DNA of 64,000 nt from Neptunomonas concharum (GTDB lineage: Bacteria; Pseudomonadota; Gammaproteobacteria; Pseudomonadales; Balneatricaceae): NCBI RefSeq assembly GCF_008630635.1, contig NZ_CP043869.1, positions 682,001 through 746,000 on the forward strand, in the 5' to 3' direction. The notes below the pieces were generated by a model that was given only the letters and a program-made list of their open reading frames with translations, did not search any database and was not told where the DNA came from. Below, in pieces: positions 58,346-64,000 of the stretch. How positions within the stretch are numbered: position 1 is the stretch's first letter; the number at the start of each line of letters is the position of its first letter. Both the position numbers and the translations under genes were made by a program.

Positions 58346-59044
58346 ATGCATAAGTTGGCGACAGCAGTGTCATTGGCGATGGGGGTTACCCTGTCTGCAG
58401 GCGCTTTAGCGTATGATTTGACGATTAATGGTGTTACAAAAACTGGGCTAACTGATGTTAAGATAAGCTCTACTGCAACGGGTGTAGTAGTTACTACAAC
58501 TCCTTCTTTTACTGTAACTATTGACGGTTCAAACCCAGATCCAACCCCGGACCCAGATCCAACCCCGGACCCAGATCCAACCCCGGACCCAGATCCAACC
58601 CCGGACCCAGACCCAACCCCTAATCCAACTTGTGGTGCGGTTCCAGATACAATTGATGTTACAGATGGTATCAATTGGGCAAAACCTGGTACGCAGACGC
58701 GTATAGCTTTGGCTAGAAAAATTAAGTCTATGCCGTTCACTGCAACTACAAATACAGCATATCTTGGACAGATTTCAGTTGCTTCAACTACGGGTAACTC
58801 TGGTGTGAAGCGCCAAGTATGGGTTTCCGAATGCCCAGGTACGGCTTATACAGCAGCGAATACGGCTTGCGCAAAAACCGGTACAAGCTCAACGGTTATC
58901 TACTTTGAGCAGGGTACAAAATACACAGGTAGTTTCTGTCAGTTGACACCTAATAAAGAATACTATATCAACGTTCAGAATATGGACTGTACAGCTTCAA
59001 CTTGTGATGTTTACCGTAATATTTACACAAACGGTAGACCATAA
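58346..59044 (+). CDS. Exported protein with Pro-Asp repeat linker, unknown function
   Basis: 232 residues from ATG 58346 (GAGAGG 7 bp upstream). Signal peptide about 20 residues, ending LSAGALA. A small N-terminal domain (about 21-60), a Pro-Asp-Pro-Thr linker (about 63-95), and a C-terminal beta domain with paired cysteines (WVSECPGTAY, NTACAKTG, SFCQLTPNKEYYINVQ). The C-domain looks like a small secreted jelly-roll type module, but I do not recognise a named family. A terminator closes it. Transported by Sec; possible outer-membrane passage by the nearby Gsp system is inference. Confidence 0.72.
   Translation: MHKLATAVSLAMGVTLSAGALAYDLTINGVTKTGLTDVKISSTATGVVVTTTPSFTVTIDGSNPDPTPDPDPTPDPDPTPDPDPTPDPDPTPNPTCGAVPDTIDVTDGINWAKPGTQTRIALARKIKSMPFTATTNTAYLGQISVASTTGNSGVKRQVWVSECPGTAYTAANTACAKTGTSSTVIYFEQGTKYTGSFCQLTPNKEYYINVQNMDCTASTCDVYRNIYTNGRP
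58535..58624 (+). repeat. Five 18-bp repeats encoding PDPTPD
   Basis: Unit CCAGATCCAACCCCGGAC; units 1-4 are identical and unit 5 has small changes (GAC, CCT, AAT). Encodes an extended Pro-Asp-Pro-Thr linker between two domains. Confidence 0.95.
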
Positions 59045-59070
59045 GTAATAGCTTGTAGTGTTAAATAAAG

Positions 59071-59095
59071 CGCCATGTATATGGCGTTTTTTTTT
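59071..59095 (+). terminator. Intrinsic terminator after the repeat-linker protein gene
   Basis: Stem CGCCAT / ATGGCG with a 4-nt loop followed by a run of nine T. Confidence 0.88.
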
Positions 59096-59112
59096 GTGAG
59101 GTATTTGTTTTT

Positions 59113-60000
59113 ATGAAAAGAAGTTTTACTTACTCTCTCATGGCGGTTTTGGTGTGCTCTGCGAACCTTTCATTGGCCTCTGATGTTGTTATTGAAGGTA
59201 ATGGTGTGAGTATTACCGCTAACGATATTCAGCGTTATTTGTCAGATACGGTTCCTGCAGATAAAAAAGCAGAAGTTTATCAAAAAGACAGCATCATTAA
59301 AGAAGCGGCTGAAAGTCTGTTGATTATTAAATCGTTATCCAAGCAGGCTAAATCGGAGGGTATTGTTAATGAAGAGGAGCTGGCTTGGTCGGCAGAGTTA
59401 TACAAAAGTCGAGCCCGCATGGAGCAGCTGCTTGCCCATGAGCAGCAAAAAGTATTGTCCCGTGTGAATTGGGATGCTGCAGCAAATGAGGTTTATATCG
59501 CGGATGAGTCTAAGTTCTATCAGGATGAGCGCGTAAGTGCATCCCATATTCTTGTGAAAACAGGTGCGCGAAGTGAAGCTGAGGCTAAAAAAATAGCAGA
59601 ATCGCTTTTGGCTAAAGCCAAGGGTGGGGCTGATTTTGCTGAGCTAGCTAAAGAGAGTTCTGAAGACCCCTCTGCATCACGTAACTCTGGTAACTTAGGG
59701 TACTTTACCCGTGGGCAAATGGTTAAAGAGTTTGAGGAGGTTGCCTTCTCTATGAAAAAACCGGGTGAAATTAGTGGTTTGGTGAAATCACCTTTTGGTT
59801 TTCATATTATCAAGCTTCATGATCATAAGCCGCGTGTGAAAATGTCGTTTGAGAGTGTGAAATCTGATATTATCGAGCAGCTTAAGATGCAGATGGCTAA
59901 GAAATTACGTCAGGATAAATTTGTCGCTTTACGATCCGCTGCAGACTTGAAATTTAATTCAGAGTTGGCCGCTCAGGTTCTGGAAGAGCTTAAGAAGTAA
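59113..60000 (+). CDS. Periplasmic parvulin-type peptidyl-prolyl isomerase
   Basis: 295 residues: signal peptide (about 1-22), helical N-terminal part (25-125) like PpiC/SurA family members, then a parvulin domain (about 135-230: VSASHILVKTGARSEAEAKK, LAKESSEDPSASRNSGNLGY, SPFGFHIIKLHDH). Assists folding of exported proteins. It follows the two exported-protein genes, so a role in folding secreted proteins is possible. Similar enzymes also occur in exopolysaccharide clusters (EpsD type), which would fit the genes that follow. Confidence 0.88.
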   Translation: MKRSFTYSLMAVLVCSANLSLASDVVIEGNGVSITANDIQRYLSDTVPADKKAEVYQKDSIIKEAAESLLIIKSLSKQAKSEGIVNEEELAWSAELYKSRARMEQLLAHEQQKVLSRVNWDAAANEVYIADESKFYQDERVSASHILVKTGARSEAEAKKIAESLLAKAKGGADFAELAKESSEDPSASRNSGNLGYFTRGQMVKEFEEVAFSMKKPGEISGLVKSPFGFHIIKLHDHKPRVKMSFESVKSDIIEQLKMQMAKKLRQDKFVALRSAADLKFNSELAAQVLEELKK

Positions 60001-60064
60001 TTCCTTCTCTTAGGAGCTTATGATGGCCTGCTTTGTCAGGCCATTTTTTGTAAGTGAGTATGGA

Positions 60065-61411
60065 ATGCATTTGAGTATTTTGGAGATAGATAAGTTATCT
60101 AAATGCTACTTCCTGTTTGATAAGCCGCAACACCGCCTACTAAGCTATTTCTTTCCTCAGTATCAAAATAAATGCCGTGAATTTTGGGCGTTGAATGATG
60201 TGTCTTTTTCCCTTAAAAAGGGAGAAACCATAGGTATTATTGGTCGCAATGGCTCAGGAAAGTCGACATTACTACAAATTATTTCAGGGACATTATCCCC
60301 TACAGCCGGTAACGTTCAGTTACAAGGCCGTATTGCCGCCTTACTAGAGTTGGGGGCGGGTTTTAATCCAGAATTTACTGGGCGGGAGAATATTCTGCTC
60401 AATGCGGCCATTTATGGTTTATCTCGTGAAGAGATTCTTTCGAAGTTAGATGACATTATAGCCTTTGCTTCGATTGGTGAGTTTATAGACCAGCCGGTAC
60501 AGCATTATTCCAGCGGTATGTTTGTCCGGCTGGCATTTGCCGTAATTGCCCATGTTGATGCGGATATTCTGATTATTGATGAGGCGCTTGCGGTAGGTGA
60601 TGCGCTCTTTGCGCAAAAGTGTATGCGTTTTCTTGAAGAGTTTAAGAAAAACGGCTCCATTCTATTCGTTAGCCATGATTCGGGTGCGGTCACACGTTTA
60701 TGTGATCGTGCGCTGTGGCTGGAAAATGGCAATATGCGGATGTTAGGCGAGGCTAAGGAGGTTTCTGAGGCCTATTTAGAACATCTGTATTCCGAAAAAC
60801 AGTCCGTCTCGCTAAGTGAGCGTGCAGAACTGACCTCTGATGAGCCTGCTTTAGCACCTGTACCTGATTACACTCACTGGTATGATGCTAGGGAGTCCTA
60901 TTTACAGGCTTCCCCCTTGCGCGCTGACTATCGTATCCATGCGTTTGATCCGGATGCAAAAGAGTTTGGCACGGGTAAAGTTGTCCTTGAGAACATCTGC
61001 TTTCGTGATGAGTCAGGTAGGCCGCTATCCTGGGTCGTAGGGGGGATGAAAGTTTCTCTAGAGGTGGCCTTGCAGTCCTTATCTCCTATTAATGACTTCA
61101 TTGTTGGTTTTTTGGTGAAAAACCGCTTAGGGCAGGTATTGTTTGGCGAAAATAATTGCCTGTTTAGTCTAGATGGCCCCGTCCAGCTGCTGGCAGGGCA
61201 GCGCTATGTAGCTCGATTTGCCCTAACGATGCCTTATCTGGCTGAAGGTGAATATGTGGTGTCGGTGGGTATGGCATCAGGTTCCCAAGGAGAGCATGTT
61301 CAGCATTGTTGGCGTCATGATGCGATGGTGTTTACCGTGACAGGTGGGCATGTGGTTCATGGTCTAATGGGTATTCCAGTTGGACATTTTGATATAACAG
61401 CCCTCGAATAA
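60065..61411 (+). CDS. Polysaccharide export ABC ATPase, Wzt-like
   Basis: 448 residues from ATG 60065; the frame is open to 60020. N-terminal ABC domain: Walker A GRNGSGKSTLLQIIS, GRENILLNAAIYGL, signature QHYSSGMFVRLAFA, Walker B ILIIDEALAVGD and His loop FVSHDSG. C-terminal domain (about 290-440) is the Wzt-type carbohydrate-binding beta sandwich (FIVGFLVKNRLGQVLFGENN). It pairs with the permease encoded next to export O-antigen or similar glycan. Confidence 0.9.
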   Translation: MHLSILEIDKLSKCYFLFDKPQHRLLSYFFPQYQNKCREFWALNDVSFSLKKGETIGIIGRNGSGKSTLLQIISGTLSPTAGNVQLQGRIAALLELGAGFNPEFTGRENILLNAAIYGLSREEILSKLDDIIAFASIGEFIDQPVQHYSSGMFVRLAFAVIAHVDADILIIDEALAVGDALFAQKCMRFLEEFKKNGSILFVSHDSGAVTRLCDRALWLENGNMRMLGEAKEVSEAYLEHLYSEKQSVSLSERAELTSDEPALAPVPDYTHWYDARESYLQASPLRADYRIHAFDPDAKEFGTGKVVLENICFRDESGRPLSWVVGGMKVSLEVALQSLSPINDFIVGFLVKNRLGQVLFGENNCLFSLDGPVQLLAGQRYVARFALTMPYLAEGEYVVSVGMASGSQGEHVQHCWRHDAMVFTVTGGHVVHGLMGIPVGHFDITALE

Positions 61412-61425
61412 GGTTTGAGTTTTTG

Positions 61426-62238
61426 ATGCAACTTACAACATTTTTTAACCCGTTTTCCCGAGGCTGGCAATTCCGTGAGTTGATTTATGGTATGGCAAAG
61501 CGCGAAATATTAAGCCGTTACCGTGGTTCATGGTTAGGCGTTCTTTGGACGTTAGTGACGCCTGTTTTATTGCTACTGGTTTACATGTTTGTTTTTGGCT
61601 TGATTTTTAAGGCGCGCTGGCCTCAATCAAACGGCGTAGATGAAGGATTTGCTTCTTTATTGTTCTGTGGAATTATTGTCTATTTGATGTTCTCAGAAAT
61701 GTTAACAAGGTCTCCTCGATTAGTCGTTGATAACGCCAATTATGTTAAGAAGGTCGTCTTTCCGTTGGAGATAATGAGTTGGGTGGCGCTGGTTAATAGT
61801 TTGTTCCACTTTTTGATCGCCTGTGGTGTCTTGTTGGTTTTTCTTCTACTTTCAGGAAAAGGGCTGGCTGTTACTTTATTGCTATTACCTTTTCTCATGC
61901 TGCAATTTATCCTTTTTCTGGCGGGGCTTTCTTGGTTTTTAGGCGCGTTAGGGGTTTATGTTCGCGATGTTACTTATGTATCAGGCTTTTTGGCAACGGC
62001 CATGACCTTTTTAAGTCCGGTGTTTTATCCTGCATCGGCGGTGCCTGAGAAGTTTAGATTTTTAATGGATATTAACCCCCTAACTTACTATATCGAGTCC
62101 TTTCGTAAATTGTTGGTGTTAGGTGAGATACCGAATCCGATCTCTGCGCTGATTGCACTAATAGTGTCTTGTGTGATGTTTTACTTTGGGTATTGGTTCT
62201 TCCATAAGGTCAGAAAAGGATTTGCGGATGTGCTTTAA
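61426..62238 (+). CDS. Polysaccharide export ABC permease, Wzm-like
   Basis: 270 residues from ATG 61426, with six membrane segments; ABC-2 family. Signature region KREILSRYRGSWLGVLWTLV near the N-terminus and LSPVFYPASAVPEKFRFLMD, INPLTYYIESFRKL near the C-terminus. It lies 14 bp after the ATPase gene. The last 11 bp overlap the methyltransferase start. Confidence 0.92.
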   Translation: MQLTTFFNPFSRGWQFRELIYGMAKREILSRYRGSWLGVLWTLVTPVLLLLVYMFVFGLIFKARWPQSNGVDEGFASLLFCGIIVYLMFSEMLTRSPRLVVDNANYVKKVVFPLEIMSWVALVNSLFHFLIACGVLLVFLLLSGKGLAVTLLLLPFLMLQFILFLAGLSWFLGALGVYVRDVTYVSGFLATAMTFLSPVFYPASAVPEKFRFLMDINPLTYYIESFRKLLVLGEIPNPISALIALIVSCVMFYFGYWFFHKVRKGFADVL

Positions 62239-63613
62239 GTCTTCATTGATTGTGTCACGCTGCGCTGACAAGGCTGTAGTGTTAGCCAAACAGTTACTTG
62301 GTGTGAATTTCTCCCTTATCTACGAATTTACGGAAGATGTGTTTAGTGATGGCTTTTCAGCAAGAAGTCTTGCCTTAAGAGAAGGTAGAGAAGAGGTTGC
62401 TGTTTCCTCCTTATGTCGCGCTTTTCGTGGTGGCTTTTCTCAGCAGGCACTAAATCGTTTTTGCGCAAAAAATTTGCAGAACCAGCAAGCACAGCTGTTG
62501 GTTGTTGATGGTTTAGATGGTGCATCCTTAGATCTGGTGCGAGTTTCTGCGTTGATGGGAGTTTCATCTTTACTGATTTTAAATGAACCGTCAGAGCCAC
62601 TCGAATCTCTAGATCAAGACACGCTTCGCTGGATTGAGGAGGCTTTTAAGCAGTGCTCTGCCATTGTGGCTTCTAAGGATGTTCTGGCTTTGTGGGGGGA
62701 TTTGGCTGTTCATACCCAAGCGTTCAACTCCCTTGAAAGTGCGCTAGAGAGTAAGAGTCTGTGGTATCAGGCTGTGGAAAAGCAGTCTTTTAACTATTCT
62801 CATTACGAGTTTTGTCTTCGGGATCACCCTTTATTGGTTAGGATGCAGCAACCTGATGTGCGGCATTTTGTTGGTTGTCAGCGTGTTTTGGATTTGGGCT
62901 GTGGCGCGGGTATCTTTGTAGATCTGTTAAAAAGAGAGGGTATTAACGCTACAGGGGTTGAGCGTGATCCTGTGATTGCAGCCTATGGCCGAGGTTTAGG
63001 CGTGGATATTGTTACAGCCGATGCTCTGGCCTATTTAGAATCAACAAACGATCGGTTCGATGGTATCTACTGCTCCCATTTTGTTGAACATTTGCCGTTT
63101 GAGTTAGTTCAAAAATTGATCACCCTTTTAGCGAATTGCCTAGAAGAGGGTGGGCGTTTAATAATGACTTTCCCTGATCCTGAATCTATTCGTTCACAGT
63201 TACTGGGTTTTTGGCGAGACCCTGAGCACGTAAGGTTTTACCATCCTGAGTTAGTGACAGCGGTGGCTCAGTCGACCATGCTATCTTTGGAGTGGAGTAG
63301 CTATGAGGAGCAACCCCATGATGTCACGGGGTTTCCAGTTATGCCGGAGCCTATCACTATACCACCTGTGGATATGCCAGCTGAGTCTTCGGCGCAACAG
63401 TCTCTGAAAGAGCGCATCTTAAGCAAACTGGGTATTATGTCTGTAGCTGCTTATCAACAAAAAGAAAGCTATTGGCAGGCGATGGCTGCTCAACAACGAG
63501 AAGTGCTAACTAAATTACAAGATCGTACCGATAGGTTGTGGGAAGTTAATAAAACGTGGGCATGGAATGATAATGTAACATTAAAGTTCCGCAAACGGAC
63601 GGCACAGAACTAA
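62228..63613 (+). CDS. SAM methyltransferase with uncharacterised N-terminal half
   Basis: 461 residues from ATG 62228 (AAGGA upstream). N-terminal region (about 1-195) has alternating beta/alpha elements (AQLLVVDGLDGASLDLVRVS, LLILNEPSEP) reminiscent of the acceptor half of a GT4 glycosyltransferase but with no motif I trust. C-terminal part (about 210-400) is a class I methyltransferase: VLDLGCGAGIFVDLLKREG, GVERDPVIAAYGRG, IYCSHFVEHLPFE. Probably modifies the exported glycan. It overlaps the permease gene by 11 bp. Confidence 0.82.
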   Translation: MCFKSSLIVSRCADKAVVLAKQLLGVNFSLIYEFTEDVFSDGFSARSLALREGREEVAVSSLCRAFRGGFSQQALNRFCAKNLQNQQAQLLVVDGLDGASLDLVRVSALMGVSSLLILNEPSEPLESLDQDTLRWIEEAFKQCSAIVASKDVLALWGDLAVHTQAFNSLESALESKSLWYQAVEKQSFNYSHYEFCLRDHPLLVRMQQPDVRHFVGCQRVLDLGCGAGIFVDLLKREGINATGVERDPVIAAYGRGLGVDIVTADALAYLESTNDRFDGIYCSHFVEHLPFELVQKLITLLANCLEEGGRLIMTFPDPESIRSQLLGFWRDPEHVRFYHPELVTAVAQSTMLSLEWSSYEEQPHDVTGFPVMPEPITIPPVDMPAESSAQQSLKERILSKLGIMSVAAYQQKESYWQAMAAQQREVLTKLQDRTDRLWEVNKTWAWNDNVTLKFRKRTAQN

Positions 63614-63631
63614 CTTAAGGAAAAAGGCCCT

Positions 63632-64000
63632 ATGAGTGCATTACCTGATGTTGATGTTGTTATCCCTATCTACAAAAACGCGGCTGTTACTCAGGCCTGT
63701 CTATCATCGGTGGAGCGCTCTTTAGCGTCATCAGGGGTTATCCATGCCCATATTGTCTTAATTAATGATGCTTCGCCCGAAGAGGATATAACAACGCTTT
63801 GCCGTCAATGGGCGCAAAAAACAGGCTGGCAGTTGATTGAGAATCCAGAGAACTTAGGGTTTGTTGCTTCAGTCAATCTGGGGATGGCATTGCATCCAGA
63901 GCGTGATGTGATACTGCTTAACAGCGACACAGAGGTTGCAGGAAGCTGGCTCCAGCGAATGCAGCAATGTGCTTATCAATCTGAGCGTATTGGTACCGTA
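63632..64000 (+). CDS. Family 2 glycosyltransferase (3' end outside window)
   Basis: The ATG at 63632 opens a frame that runs off the end; 123 residues are visible. GT-A fold start: VVIPIYKNAAVTQACLSSV, INDASPEED, NPENLGFVASVNLGM and the metal-binding region LLNSDTEVAGSWL. Resembles rhamnosyltransferase-type GT2 enzymes of O-antigen or capsule clusters. An AAAAAGG site precedes the ATG. Confidence 0.87.
   Translation, partial: MSALPDVDVVIPIYKNAAVTQACLSSVERSLASSGVIHAHIVLINDASPEEDITTLCRQWAQKTGWQLIENPENLGFVASVNLGMALHPERDVILLNSDTEVAGSWLQRMQQCAYQSERIGTV

Overview
The window is ordinary chromosome of a polar-flagellated gammaproteobacterium. The gene order fliEFGHIJKLMNOPQR-flhBA-flhF-flhG-fliA-cheYZAB-parC-parP-DUF2802 followed by ccmABCDEFGHI matches the arrangement of Pseudomonas, Vibrio and marine Oceanospirillales relatives. 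The moderate GC content and the sodium symporter suggest a marine Oceanospirillaceae-like bacterium; the genus cannot be fixed from this sequence alone. No rRNA, tRNA, insertion sequence, prophage or CRISPR array was seen.

Layout. (a) 1-3800: 3' end of a sodium:solute symporter, a cNMP/CBS/nucleotidyltransferase (DUF294) protein and a DEDDh exonuclease, bounded by intrinsic terminators. (b) 3870-22440: flagellar basal body, export gate, switch, FlhF/FlhG placement proteins and sigma-28, read from a sigma-70-like promoter before fliE. FliK carries a 115-copy 9-bp tandem repeat. (c) 22550-29070: chemotaxis genes cheY, cheZ, cheA, cheB and a ParC/ParP polar-localisation pair; the usual cheW is missing between parP and the DUF2802 gene. 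(d) 29069-31536, minus strand: a second FliK-like protein translationally coupled to a stand-alone FlhB C-terminal domain (FhlB). (e) 31680-38660: complete cytochrome c maturation system I, ccmABCDEFGHI. (f) 38726-45093: zipA, ligA, a yheU homologue, then on the minus strand mnmC and a CBS-domain gene. (g) 45235-56503: a CmcI-like enzyme gene 7 bp ahead of gspE, then an Xps-order type II secretion operon (E F G H I J K L M N D) with a lipoprotein secretin, then a small lipoprotein. (h) 56808-59044: two exported proteins of unknown function, each closed by a strong terminator. (i) 59113-64000: periplasmic parvulin, then a polysaccharide export ABC transporter, a methyltransferase and the start of a family 2 glycosyltransferase, apparently the beginning of a surface-glycan cluster.

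How the parts fit. FliF/G/M/N form the rotor and switch, FlhAB/FliOPQR the export gate, FliHIJ the ATPase complex, FliK the hook ruler. FlhF/FlhG set position and number of flagella, FliA drives late genes, and Che plus ParC/ParP build and place the sensory array that acts on FliM through CheY. The Ccm system makes periplasmic c-type cytochromes. The Gsp system would carry folded periplasmic proteins across the outer membrane; the two exported proteins just downstream are candidate cargo, by position only.

The less ordinary signals are: in-frame tandem repeats in several linker regions (FliK, the second FliK, the ParP-like protein, ZipA and one exported protein); FliM/CheZ-like CheY-docking motifs repeated in the CheA linker; the paired FliK2-FhlB switch module; and the enzyme gene at the head of the secretion operon.
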